Part shown: positions 42,019 through 53,685 of the stretch, one piece after another | How the letters are laid out: each line of letters opens with the position of its first letter | Numbering within the stretch: position 1 is the first letter of the stretch | Source: Lactifluus volemus | Taxonomy: Eukaryota; Basidiomycota; Agaricomycetes; Russulales; Russulaceae | Direction of reading: 5' to 3' | Assembly (NCBI GenBank): GCA_022376515.1 | Contig: WTXI01000105.1 | Location: forward strand, 54,748-118,747 | DNA length: 64,000 bases | Notes under the pieces: model-generated | What the model saw: only the letters and a program-made list of their open reading frames with translations | Told to the model about the DNA's origin: nothing | Databases searched by the model: none | Position numbers and translations under genes: made by a program

Positions 42019-43604
42019 TCACCACTCGGACTTGATGCGAGAGACGACGACAGGGTGACCATCCTGCTGGCGGGCTGTGATGAATGATTGTATGCCTTGT
42101 TGTGGGGCACCGTCTGAGATATCCCCAGTGATGGAGAGGCTGTGTAGCGAGGGCAGTATTTTGGCAGCTGATTCTCCCGTGAGTCCATGCAACGCTGCTG
42201 AGATGGACGACTCTACAGTGGCAGGAATGTCCAGACTCTGGACAGAGATAAGTGAGTGAAAAAGTTGGGACCATAGTGTGGAATCCATCTCTACTTGCTG
42301 GATCCCTTGCGAGGGGTCCGAGCGGTCGGGGTACTTAATTTCCAGTGACTCCACACTAGAGAGGAAGGGCAGAATGGCCCTCATCATGCTGCTTATCTGT
42401 GCTACAGAACGGACTTGCCAATCTGACCTATCGCACTCGAAACACCACGAGAGAGAATTCGGGGAATCACAAAGTGTATTTGAGGCCAAAGAGATAAACG
42501 CCTCGTAACTCGGATCGAAAATCAAGGTCAGTATAGATGACCTGAACGTGTTGAGGTGGCCAACAAAGAACCGAATGGTTTGAGGCATGTCAAAGACAAG
42601 CTGATGGAATAAGGATATGCGGAAGTCATTGAGTAGGGGTGCATCCATTAAGGTTACGAGGGCCTCAAAGTACTCGCTGACACCTCCGAATACCAACTGA
42701 GTGAGAGCAGGGAAACTAATCCGGCTCTGTGGCGCTGAAGATCGGATTCTTCGTTGGGGTTGAAATGTCGGGAAGAAGAAATCGATAATAAGGGATGTGA
42801 GCTTTGACAACGAAGAGAGGGATGTGGCCATTGTCTCGGGCGGGATGTATCCAGAATCAGGTATCTCGTAAAGATGAAGAGAGGTGAGGTTGCTTGTAGA
42901 CGAGAGGAATCGTGGCAACGATGGAAATGAGACTTCCCGGAGAACGAGATCTTGTAGAGACGGAGCAGATCCATTCAAGATTGTATCGGGAATTTGAAGG
43001 GGCTCGGACCTCCCATTCCATGACTCAAGGGTAAAAGATCTCAATGCTGGAAATGGCTCCTGCAATGCCCCGACAAGTTCTTCCCATAGAAAATCTGGCA
43101 GTGATTTGACGATATCAATTTGGCGTACGCGATCACGGTGCTCCAATGCGGCGAGGATGTTGTCGTCGCTGTGGTGGTCCCACCTATGGTCGTAGTAAAC
43201 TTCGATAACGAGAGGAAAATCTGGCCACACATCCAACAGCTTCCTCACAGGCGATGACTCCGTGCAAAAAAGCTGCAGATTGAGACGGATGGGTGATTCG
43301 AAAATGAGGTATCGCCAGCGTTGGCATACGTGTACCAGTTTCTCCCAACTCCATGCAGGTTCACCTCTTTCGTTTTTGTTGAGAGCTTGATAGAAATCGA
43401 ATATGTCTAGAAGGACAATGTCGGGGAGAGATCCGATTGTTACGCGTTGGAATGCCTGGCCTGCAACATACAACTCAACCTCAGCAATCGTTATGGTTAT
43501 TCATGATGAGTCTTACCCGGTCCTTGTTGATTCAGAATTCGCGGTTTTTTTCGTTGACGTGCAACAATGCTCTTGCTGTTTGAATCTGTGGATAGGCTAT
43601 CCAT
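42019..43604 (-). CDS. F-box/LRR-like protein, copy G (inverted)
   Basis: Minus-strand exon 1 is 43604-43517 (MDSLSTDSNSKSIVARQ ... LNQQGP), the 56 bp intron is 43516-43461 and exon 2 is 43460-42019; 509 residues. The F-box at about residues 33-85 reads VTIGSLPDIVLLDIFDFYQ, then LVHVCQRWRYLIFESP. The body includes PSLQDLVLREVSFPSLPRFL and FDMPQTIRFFVGHL. The tail is FITARQQDGHPVVVSRIKSEW. It is the only array copy on this strand and the most divergent intact one. The first exon has its own sequence but keeps the QQGP ending and splice position. Confidence 0.85.
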
Positions 43605-44067
43605 TCGCCTTAAAGAGTTGACTTGTTGGCGGGAGCTAGCCGAACAGACGCATGTCACGTGTGGTTCTGCGATGTTTCAGTCTCCGACTCGGACTCGGCC
43701 TCAGCGGCCGGAGTGCCCGTCGACGCGTCAACTGAACGTACTGAACAGACGCATAGATGGCAATCGTCGGAGACAACGTCGTCTAAGTTCCCTACCGGTT
43801 TATGCAGTCCATTCCACTTAGCATGTGGAGATTCATTACGATATTTTCCTTTGCTCTCGCCGCACACAACCTTGACTTTGGTGAATCGCGGTGATCACAG
43901 ACATATCGCGCGTGGGTGCAGAGCGCGGAAATGCATGAACTCACTGCAAATGAGGAGCGACACTGGAAAAGTACATAATGCCCCGTGAGCTCCTGCCCAC
44001 CCTCTCTGCCAATGGTGACTCGACCTACAGTGCGATGCTCTGACAGCCACCTCATCCATTTTTACAG

Positions 44068-44286
44068 AACTCAACATTCGTTGTCTTCCCACGTTCGCTA
44101 GAGCACTTGCCCGCTGGCCTGGAGCTCGACAATGAGAATATCGACACACTCCCCATTATCAGCAACGTGAACGTTTTCTTCATCCCGCGTGAGGACTCCG
44201 AGTTCGAGTTCGAGGTCGAGCCCGACGTGACGATAGCAGGGTCCGCCGCCGCTATGACTTCCTCACCCGCTAAGGAGATGACCTAA
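44068..44286 (+). pseudogene. Unrecognised terminal exon-like ORF (72 codons)
   Basis: A strong acceptor (catttttacag at 44057-44067) opens STFVVFPRSLEHLPAGLELD, then NIDTLPIISNVNVFFIPRED, then an acidic EFEFEVEPDV stretch and TAA at 44284-44286. It is GC-rich with codon-like third positions, unlike the AT-richer spacer. A donor at 43984 (CC|gtgagctcc) may be its upstream partner, although the phase does not fit the frame I can see there. The family is unknown. It could be the final exon of a gene broken by the array's rearrangements. Confidence 0.4.
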
Positions 44287-45224
44287 TGCATCATGATGTT
44301 ACTGCATATGCAGAGTCCCCAGTACTGTAACGTTCCTCTATTTTACTCATGCGTCTGCGTCAAGCTGAGTATGCGAAAGGGATCATTCGTAGGGTCACGC
44401 ATACACCCGCAGCAACCGCCGGCATCTCGACTTCCTTCACTGCTGAGACGACCATTTCCGACGCCTGCATGGGCCAGACTGTCAAGAACCAGAAAAATAA
44501 TGTAGATGGAAAGAAGTAGCAATGGACATACTGTCGCGCGATGCACATGGAATGCCCAAATTGAGTTAGAACAGCTCCCGCACCCATCTCGCTGACCACT
44601 CGCAGTGTGTACTGGCGTCGACGACCCGCATCTCGTAGTACTGGTCGTCCTCAATATATGCCCCGAACAACTCCTTTCGTTCGCACACCCGGTTTGCCGC
44701 AATACCAGCGCGATCAAGCTATCGTCATCTCAAACTCACCCTCAAACCTGGATTTCCTCGCGCGCGTCGGGGTTCTCAAAGAAGACATTGATTATTGAAA
44801 TAGCGGGTGAGGGCTCTAATGGATGTACGAAAACGACCAATGAAAGTTCTGGTGAGAAAAAAAAAGATGAGGTAGCTGGAAAGAAAAGAGAAAATTGCTA
44901 CACTGTCAGTCCTCGTCCATGTCAACTTTCTGTTTGGGTCGAGTCACTAGAAGGGGTGGGTGGGCAGGAGTTCATGTCGCATTGCGTACGCTCTTCGAGT
45001 GTCAGTGTCATTCTGTGTGATATGTCTGTTAATTGTAAATCGTTCAGAAAGAGAGGACCTCAACATGCACTGTTCTCGGCCACGACAATTATCAGCAAGG
45101 GTATGGACGGTTTCGCAAGCCGTGTCTGGCATCACGGCAGGGGCCGAGTCGGAGATTGGCGTCATTCAGCTTGACGTGTGGCTCGTGTCAGCGCAAGGCT
45201 CCTAGTCAACCCCTTTCATACAAT
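44287..45224. other. Spacer upstream of copy H with relic exon
   Basis: 44605-44798 carries a relic ending AIVISNSPSNLDFLARVGVL then KEDIDY and a stop. A near copy (VISHSPSNSEFLARLGVL) lies at about 38512-38595. 44820-45160 matches 38610-38930 and 50340-50650. 45190-45224 contains the AGTCAACCCCTTTCATACAAT leader shared with copy E. Confidence 0.5.
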
Positions 45225-46873
45225 ATGGATGGACATTCCTCAGATTTAAACAACAAACCTGAAAACGGCGTTGAACTGGTACATCAACAGAATAAATTTC
45301 CCATTCAACTTGAACAAGGACTAGGTAGGACTCATCACGAGCAATGATTGTAATGACTATTGAGCCCAATGGTGCAGGCACCCAAGGAGCAACAATCGGA
45401 TGGCTCCCCGACGACGTCCTGCTAGAAATATTCTATCAACTCTCCAAGCACTACCCGAATTATGTTTTGTTTGAATGGCACAATCTAGTGCACGTATGCC
45501 GAAGATGGCGATCCATCATTTTTGCATCTCCGCTCCGTCTGAATTTGCTCCTCTTCTGCACAGCTAAAACGCCTGCAAGGAGACTGCTGGATATTTGGCC
45601 CCCATTTCCTCTCGTAGTCCACTTGCAGAAGCCTTTGGGACGTAAGGGCAAATTCCAAAACATAATTGCTGCGTTGGAGCGTCGCGATCGCATCAAAGAG
45701 ATTAATATCACCCATCCACTAGATCTTCCCTTATCTGAATGGGAGCAGATTTTCAGAGTGATGCAGGAACCATTTCCAGCGTTGAAGTCCCTCAAGCTTC
45801 TGTCATATGACCCGTATGCGGTATTGTCCCTTCCAGAAACATTCTTGAACGGATCTGCCCTGCGTTTACAACGTCTTGAATTCCGGAACGTTTCGTTTCC
45901 GTCACTACCACGACTCCTACTCACTGCGACTCACCTTACATCTCTTCGTCTTGAGAGTGGATCGAATGTTGGGTATATCGCACCCGAGGCAATAGCTACG
46001 TGCCTGTCTGTATTGCCAAAGCTCGAATCCCTTGTCATCGAATTTGGATCCCCGACGCCTGACCCCCAACTTGAACGAAGTAACCGACCTCTACCACCAC
46101 TGACCCGCTTTGTTCTCCCCACTCTCACCAAGTTGCGATTCGTAGGTGTCAGCGAGTACTTGGAAGTCCTCGCGGCCCGAATCGATGCCCCTCTGCTCGA
46201 TCAGTTCGAAATACGCTTCGTCGATCTGTCTGCCTTTAAACTTGACATCCCCCAAATTACTCGGTTCTTTGGTCACCTAGAGTCGTTCTGGGTACCTAAT
46301 TTACACTTGATGGTCCTTCTGCCTCACACACTATTTATCAGCTTTCCTTCGGATCCGAAGTCTTATAATTACTCGCGGTATCGCTCGTGGTATTTCAACT
46401 GCAGAGAGTTTGATTGGCCAGCCATGTTCACTTCCATAGCACAGATATGCAGCCATATGTTGTCAATGTCCTGCCGTTCTAATGTGGAATCTCTCTCGAT
46501 TTTACTCAAGCTCTACAAGTCGCCCCTCTCATCAAGAACCCAGCTCGACGAGATAGATCCCATGCCATGGCTCCAACTTTTTCACTCATTTCCCTCTGTC
46601 CAGAGGCTTAACATATCCGCCACGCTGGAGCGATATATCGCAGCTTCGTTAAAAGGGCTCACAGGAGAATCTGCCGCCCACGTTTTCCCCTTGCTACAGA
46701 ACATTAACATTTTCGATGGCAGGATTGAGATAAGCAAACCTATACCACGAGGCATTCAATCATTCGTCGCAGCCCGTCAGCACTTCAGTCGCCCTGTACC
46801 CCTTCAAGTTCTTCGGTGGAATAAAAATTGGATCTCCGAACCAGAGAACGAGCAAAACGAGCGGATGGGATGA
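45225..46873 (+). CDS. F-box/LRR-like protein, copy H
   Basis: Exon 1 is 45225-45324 (MDGHSSDLNNKPENGVELV ... QLEQGL), the 53 bp intron is 45325-45377 and exon 2 is 45378-46873; 531 residues. The F-box at about residues 38-90 reads ATIGWLPDDVLLEIFYQLSK, then LVHVCRRWRSIIFASP. The body includes RLQRLEFRNVSFPSLPRLLL, PKLESLVIEFGSPTP and FKLDIPQITRFFGHLESFWV. Instead of the usual RPV ending it extends by about 20 residues (RPVPLQVLRWNKNWISEPEN), because the normal stop is bypassed. No frame damage is visible in the domain part. Confidence 0.85.
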
Positions 46874-48204
46874 GATTGTGGAAACGCGCGCGAGCTGGTA
46901 AAGGAACGAAGTGGGCAAAGAACTAATGCCATTCCTGCAAAGCATTCAAAGTATTTATGTTCTAGCCTATAGTAGCTATTTACTCAGCTACTAACCGCAA
47001 TATTAAGTCAATGAGACGGAACGTGTAGTGGCTCGATCTTCAAGTAAGTGTGCCACGGCCTCGGGAAACTCGATCGTAGCCTCAAAAATTAGTAATGCTA
47101 CTTCTAAAGAAAAAGAGAGTAAGTCAGTGAGAAGCATGAAACGTGTATCTTAAAACGGCCTGGGCGTCCACTGGGTTGCCCTCAGGGAGCCGATAGCGAT
47201 GGCCTTCCCTTCCTCGGCCCGGCGGGCCCTCCCGCTCCGCTCAGCTCCGCCCTTGGCATTCAGCACGTCCTCCCAAAGCGCTATCGCATTCCAACATTCG
47301 GTTTGTAAAAATCGGTTGACGACGTCGTAGTGTCAGCTCAGCCACTGTCCTCCGCCAGTGAGCCCTTCACAGTTGCTTGCTATCTGTTCCAAGAAGCAAA
47401 CACCTACCTTTTCCGCTTCGACTCAGACATTAGCCCGCGTCGCGTTTACTGTATCATCTTTTTCTCGCTTTCCTTACTTTATCCCTCCTCGTCCCTAGCT
47501 CCGCCAGCAGCCTTCCCTTTGTACTACTACACTTTGTGATAGCTTTCTGCCCACCCCCATTTCTGATCCTCTTGACTATCCGCTATGTTGATGGCAGAAC
47601 CATTGCATTTTGTAGTGCTGAACTTGTTACTACACCCGTAGCTACGAATCTCAGCTGTATTCGATGATCGAGTTGCCCATTGAAAGGGCCAGACTGAAGC
47701 TGTTTCTTTAGTGCCATGCCACTCGCCCCCTTCGGTTTGTATGCCTCCGGGAATCGTCTTTAGATTCCCGGTCCTTGAAAATGAACTCTTCCAGCTGACT
47801 GAGAAAATAATATTATGAAGGCAGGGGAAGAGCATGCGAAGTGCGCTTGGTTCAGCCATACCAACAAGAATTTGAAAGAGGTATCCCTCCTGACCAGCTT
47901 TCACCCGACCCACATCAACCACCCGCATCTCGACTTGGTCAAGAATTGCGAACCAAGTGGATGATGCCGAACCTGGCTCGCATAGGTCGCTGACAACATT
48001 TCGGCATTTTCCCTGGTTGTGGCTCTGGTTGATTTTTTGTGATTTGCCGACCGAGACCTTCCTGCCCTCAGCTTCCCTCGCCAACGCGGCTGCTTGCTGT
48101 TGATGAGTCGTACTGAGTGTGTCTATGTCCTTTATTATTGCAGAAATACCGTGACTGAGTTTCGAATTAGGTTCTCTGGAAAACCCCTATCTTTGTCGGT
48201 GCCA
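46874..48204. other. Spacer between copies H and I
   Basis: 47330-48010 duplicates 27400-28250 at several points. A short GC-rich stretch at 47150-47290 and the relic near 47880-48000 hold no open family frame. There is no intact gene. Confidence 0.45.
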
Positions 48205-49782
48205 ATGAATGATCTTACCACAGACAAAAGCAGAAAACGTACTAGGGTGGAATCGAAACGAGAATCAGGTATGATTACATCTGAAACCCACCTCTGACCT
48301 GTACTGTGACCCTCTGACCGCACTCAGGCCTAGTATCCCAGGTGACAATTAAATCGCTCCCGGAAGATGTTCCTTCAAGAAATGTTTCAAATCTATCGCG
48401 TCATCACCACCGACACCGACACCCACGGTGACTTTGGCGATGACATCCACCTATGGGACTGGAAGAAACTGGTGCAGGTATGCCGAAGATGGCGACACGT
48501 CATTTTTGCATCACCGCTCAGTCTCAATCTGCAACTCTTATGCACGCGGAGTACCCGTGTGAGGGAATTGTTGGATATCTGGCAAGCGCCGGCATTGCCT
48601 CTCGTCCTCGACCTCGATTACATTCACCCTTTTTGGGGGGCCCGTTACTGGAAGAATAGCAAGGACAACTGGATCGCCGCACTGGAGCATCCCGATCGCA
48701 TTCGCCAGATTCGTCTGCGCTCTTTCCCCGGTTCTCGATTTGAAGAGATCGCCGGGATGATGCAGGAGCGATCATTTCCGGCATTGACCCATCTTTCGTT
48801 TGGAAGATATGAGTGGGAGGAGATCGTCGTTCTCGATCCGTTCTTGAGCGGATACGCACCACGTTTACAACACCTCTACTTGCAGAGAGTTGCCATTCCG
48901 ACGTTGCCCAATCTTCTCTTATCTACGATCGACCTCACGACCCTTCGTCTTCACGACATCCCGGTTACTTACATTTCGCCTGAAACAATGGTCGCTTGTC
49001 TCACTGCGTTGACAAAGCTCGATCACCTTGACCTTCTTTTCAATTACCGGACTCCTCACCCATATCCACAGCCACCATCTCCCGATACTTGCACAGTCCT
49101 CCCCGCTCTCACCAAGTTCTCTTTTCAAGGTGTCTGCCAGTACCTGGAAATCCTCTTAGCCCAAGTCGATGCACCTCTACTCGAGCAGTTCAAGGCAACC
49201 TACTTTGATCAACTTGAATTCAACTTTCCACGAGCCATTCGATTCATTGGCTGCTACCGAGGACGTCCCATGCCAAAATATCTACGACTGACTTTCTGTC
49301 TTGCCAGAATGGTCATGATAGCGTTCTGTCGTCATGGCAAGGGCGGGATGAAATTTGATGATCACTCATTTTGTCTCGAGTGGAAAATCCTGCGTAAAGA
49401 ATTCGATGGGCAAGTCTTTTCCGTAGTGGATGTATGCAGCCAGATTGTGCCCGTTTGCTCCACCGTAGAGTGGCTCGATATCATGTACGACGATTCGATC
49501 TTTGGGGAACAGTTAGCCGACGTGGATCCCACAGTATGTCTCGACCTGTTCCGCTCGTTGACCTCTGTGACGACGCTGGCTCTATCCATCATGCTGGAAC
49601 CGTTCATCGGGGCTGCGTTGGCAGCGGTTCCAGAAGAATTGGTTGCGGAGGTTTTTCCTACTCTTGAAAAGATCTTTGTTCTTGGGCAGAGCCCGATGGG
49701 ACCGGGTATCAGTCTGGGCTTGGAGTTATTTGTCGCTGCGCGCCAGCACGTCGGTCGCCCTGTAGTCGTTAAAGAACTCTAG
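48205..49782 (+). pseudogene. F-box/LRR-like gene copy I, frameshift in the F-box
   Basis: Exon 1 is 48205-48268 (MNDLTTDKSRKRTRVESKRES), the 59 bp intron is 48269-48327, and exon 2 reads GLVSQVTIKSLPEDV before the frame breaks at about 48372. The family continuation LQEMFQIYRVI lies in the next frame, open from 48367 to 49782 (471 codons). The break removes register between SLPEDV and the rest of helix 1. Downstream the body is complete (LVQVCRRWRHVIFASP, PRLQHLYLQRVAIPTLPNLL, FVAARQHVGRPVVVKEL). Either it is a pseudogene, or translation starts at 48367 without the first F-box residues. Confidence 0.75.
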
Positions 49783-50710
49783 CGCATGTCGTAGTACAGT
49801 AGTCGACGTTTTCCGCTGTCATTGAGACTCGTCTCGCCAACTTACAAAGTCACGATCTGCCATGTCTAACAGTCAGTGAACCTCTACTTTCTACCAATGT
49901 GTTAACTACCGCAATCACGGGCGTTGATTCATAGTAATTTCATACCCTGGCTTCTCATGCGTTAAAATTTGAATATACGAATGCCCAAGCTGCTCACACG
50001 CCTTCATTATCGTCATCAAGGCGGGGGTGTGGTTCACACCAATTCGAAATTTATAAGTAATGACTTCGTTCACTGACACTAAGGGCAATGACGCATTAAA
50101 CGCGCGCAGTACGAATGACTCCTTTCTGGCACCGACATAGCTTAGGCTTGTCGCACGCGTAATAAAGAAGCAATACTACGGTGCGCGAGTTCTGCAGGTG
50201 TCGTGACCCAGTTCTTTCGACTTAACAGGCGAGGAAGACATAGCTATGTCGCATTTAACCTGGGACGCGTGGATTCTCAAACTTGAAGCCCAACCGGTGA
50301 CGGAATCGAGAGAGGGTGCAAGGACTCGGAGTCGAGGACAACAAATGTAAGTTCTGTAACAGGATGAAGTGGTTGTAAAGGGAAGAAGAAATTGCTACAC
50401 ACTGTCAGTCCTTGCCAACCTGCCAACTTCCTATTCGTGTCCATATCAATTGCCGTAGGTCGAGTCCCAAAGGGGGTGTGGGCAGCGTGCATGTTACATT
50501 GCGTACTGCTTTTCGAGTGTCAGTGGCGTACTGCTCTACATCCGTGCGGGATATGTCTGTTGATTGTAAAATAGAATCATCCAGGCAAAATACGGACCTC
50601 AGTTCTTGGCCACGACCAAGGAATCGTTCAGGTGGTAACTTAGGGAACTTCGCGGCAAGGGCCGAGTCGGAGATTGAGGTCATTCACACGTGTCAGCGTT
50701 CAGGCCCCTA
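49783..50710. other. Spacer between copies I and J
   Basis: 50100-50650 contains the shared relic/upstream block (GCGCGAGTTCTGCAGGTG, TTAACAGGCGAGGAAGACAT, CCAACCTGCCAACTTCC). 49790-50100 shows nothing assignable. Confidence 0.45.
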
Positions 50711-52282
50711 ATGGATGGATGTTCCTTAGATTCAAACAGCCAACCTGAAAACGGCGTTGAAATGGCACATCAACAGAAGAAACTTCTCATTCGACTTGAA
50801 CAAGGACCAGGTAGGACTCATCGGGAGCAATGATCGTGATGATTATTGAGCTGTTATGGCGCAGGCCTGGTGTCCCCAGGAGCAACAATCGGATCGCTCC
50901 CCGACGATGTCCTGCTCAAAGTATTCTACCAATTATCGAGGGACTATTATTTTTTATTTGCATGGTTCAAGCTGGTGCGGGTATGCCGAAGATGGCGATC
51001 AATCATTTTTGCATCCCAAGACCGTCTCAATTTGCGACTTTTATGCCCATGGAGAACACCGGTGAGGAAACTGCTGGATACGTGGCCACCATATCCTCTC
51101 GCAGTCGTGTTCGACGGGTCACCATACGTAAGCAAGGACGAAATCTACGAACTCATCGCCGCATTGGAGCATCGTGATCGTGTACAGTCGATTGATATCA
51201 ACAGTCAAGTGAATAACTTGTGGGAATATCTCGCCACAGTTATGCAGGAGCCATTTCCAGCATTGAAGTCTCTCGAACTTCGTGGGAACTTGACCCTTCC
51301 CGACACATTCTTGAATGGATCCGTCCCGTGTCTACAAGATCTCACTTTAGATGGGGACATTTCATTCCCATCATTGCCGCGACTGCTCTCGTCTTCCACT
51401 GACCTTACAACTCTTCGTCTTTTTGAGATTCCTGATTATGGGTACATTCCACCCGAGACAATGGCCACATCCCTCTCTGGGCTGCCAAAGCTCGAATCCC
51501 TGATCATCACATTCGGCTACCCGGAACGTTACCCTAAACGAAAAAACCGACCTGTACCGCCGACCCGGTCTGTTCTCCCCTCTCTCACCGAGTTGCATTT
51601 CACAGGTGTCAGCGAGTACTTGGACATCCTCACGGCCCGAGTTGATGCTCCTCTACTCGATGATTTTGAACTACACTTCTGCGATTCTGGCACTCGACTT
51701 GGCATCCCCCAAATTATTCGATTCTTTGGTCACCTCGAGTCGTTCTGGGTACCCAACCTACACTTGAAGCTCCTTCCGCCTGACACAGTAGCTATCCTCT
51801 TTCCCTCGGATCCCAAGTCTTATTCACAAGATCGCTCGTGGAATTTCGACTATGGAGGATTAGATTCGTCAGACATGTTCACTTCCATAGCACATATATG
51901 CAGCCATATCTTGTCAATGCCCTGCAGTTCTAGCGTAGAGTCCCTCTCGATTACAATCGATGGCCTGCCCCCCTGGTCAACCATGGATCTATACGGGATA
52001 GACCCCACGCCATGGCTCCGACTTTTTTGCTCATTATCCTCTGTCCAGAGCCTTAGCATATCCACCGCGCTGGAGCGATTCATCGCAGCTACGTTACAAG
52101 GGCTCACGGTAAAATCTGCCGCCCATGTTTTCCCCTCGCTACACAGCCTTACCATTCTTGGGGACTCGCATATGCGATGCGAAACTATACCACAAGGCAT
52201 TGAATCATTCGTCGCAGCCCGTCAGCAATTCGGTCGCCCTGTAGCACTTTTTCGATTCGTAGAAATCGGGAGGACATGGTAA
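50711..52282 (+). CDS. F-box/LRR-like protein, copy J
   Basis: Exon 1 is 50711-50810 (MDGCSLDSNSQPENGVEM ... RLEQGP), the 54 bp intron is 50811-50864 and exon 2 is 50865-52282; 505 residues. The F-box at about residues 38-88 reads ATIGSLPDDVLLKVFYQLSR, then LVRVCRRWRSIIFASQ. The body includes CLQDLTLDGDISFPSLPRLL, GYIPPETMATSLSGLPKLES and LGIPQIIRFFGHLESFWVPN. The tail is FVAARQQFGRPVALFRFV. It is closest to H and E. The frame is intact. Confidence 0.85.
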
Positions 52283-53685
52283 TGTCAGCTCAGCCACTAT
52301 CCTCTGACCCTCGCAGTTGCTCTTACTATCTGTCCGTGTCCTCTTCTCCTAATCCACAACAATACCTCAGTCATAACCACTTTTACACCTCGGCTAGGTA
52401 CTATGTTACACATAGCTTGTGTCACGTTTCAATTATGCTATAACTTGCCTTTCTCACGCCAACAGCATGTCGCACGCGTAACTTTGAATCAATGCTACGG
52501 TAGGCGAACTCCGCAGGTATCATGATATGCACCAGTTTATTTGACTTAACAGGTGGCCGGAACTCGGGGTCCTCGCGCGATCACGGGGATTGCCTCGAAC
52601 TTCACGTTTCGGTCATGTGATATCTTTTGGCTCCAAGAATTTTAGCCACACCTGGCGCCGCATTCTACCAACTCCCCTTTCCTTTCGGTTCTGCATCTTG
52701 GTCCCACTGGCAGCCTTTTGTACCACTACGTTTATGTGGCCTCGTACCTTCCTTCCTTCCCTTGGCTAGTATCTGCTACATTGCTAGTGATCGCAGTACA
52801 TTGTACTATTACACCGTGACCAACTACGAATTCAAAATGTATTCAAAGACCGAGAGTTATAAAATGAGGGAGCGACACCTGAGAAGACTTGTGCGGGGTG
52901 CGCTTGCGTCAGCCACACCACCAAGGACCCCAGAAAAAGTACCTGACAGACGTACATTCTGTGTAGTGTAATTGCTGCATGAGACATCCATCCCAGCAAA
53001 ATGGATAGCGGTAGGGAACTGGGATGACGTCACGATGGTTACCTCCCAGATTGCCGTGACCTTCATCGCAGGCCCGGGGCCGCGAAACGTGAGTGAGTCT
53101 CATCTCTGCATGATCCTAGTACGTATTAACATTTAAGGCACCGTACTACTGATGGACTCCAGATGGAGTGACGTGAGGTTGACATGTGGCACGAAAATTT
53201 TCTCGGTGTCTATTTTGGCCTTTATACTGGCATTTCAAGGTCTGGCTGTTAGGAATTGAGTTCAAAATAATTTTGATACCAGTTTCAACGGTCCATTTGT
53301 TGAGAATTAGGTGAGAAATAAGTGCTTTGCTTTTTTTTGTTCCTTTTTTGCGCTGTTTCAACTTGAGCTTATCCACAAAAAAATTTAGTTACGACATTGT
53401 TATCGTAATCTTTGGCGCTACTAGTAGTGGCGCGTATTCGGGACCGTAATTTGGCCTCCGTGTATTTGCTTCTACTTTATTAGAATGCCGTGCCTGCCAT
53501 CATGTGCAACGTGCGTCGATGTCATAAAGTGAACGGGGCAATAGGACTCATCGTACTCATCTCCCAATCTACCCTCTCCTGCGCCCACTGACAACCTGCT
53601 CGCGCTACTACTCCACTTAAAAATGACACTATCCTCCTAGCCAAGCAATAGTACCACCCGCTAACCATTCCCTGGGACCTCTCTG
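52283..53685. other. Spacer between copies J and K
   Basis: 52480-52600 holds the relic motif (AACTCCGCAGGTATCATGATATGCACC and GGAACTCGGGGTCCTCGCGCG). 52850-52940 resembles the 25845-25895 flank. 53620-53690 is a decayed MLSS-type first exon in which two codons have become stops. The stretch 53100-53500 shows nothing assignable. Confidence 0.45.

Noticed and set aside
48367..49782. Treating copy I as a normal intact F-box gene from the ATG at 48367
   Set aside because: That ATG lies inside the F-box motif, and the family first exon and splice site are present upstream in the other frame, so a frameshift is the better reading.
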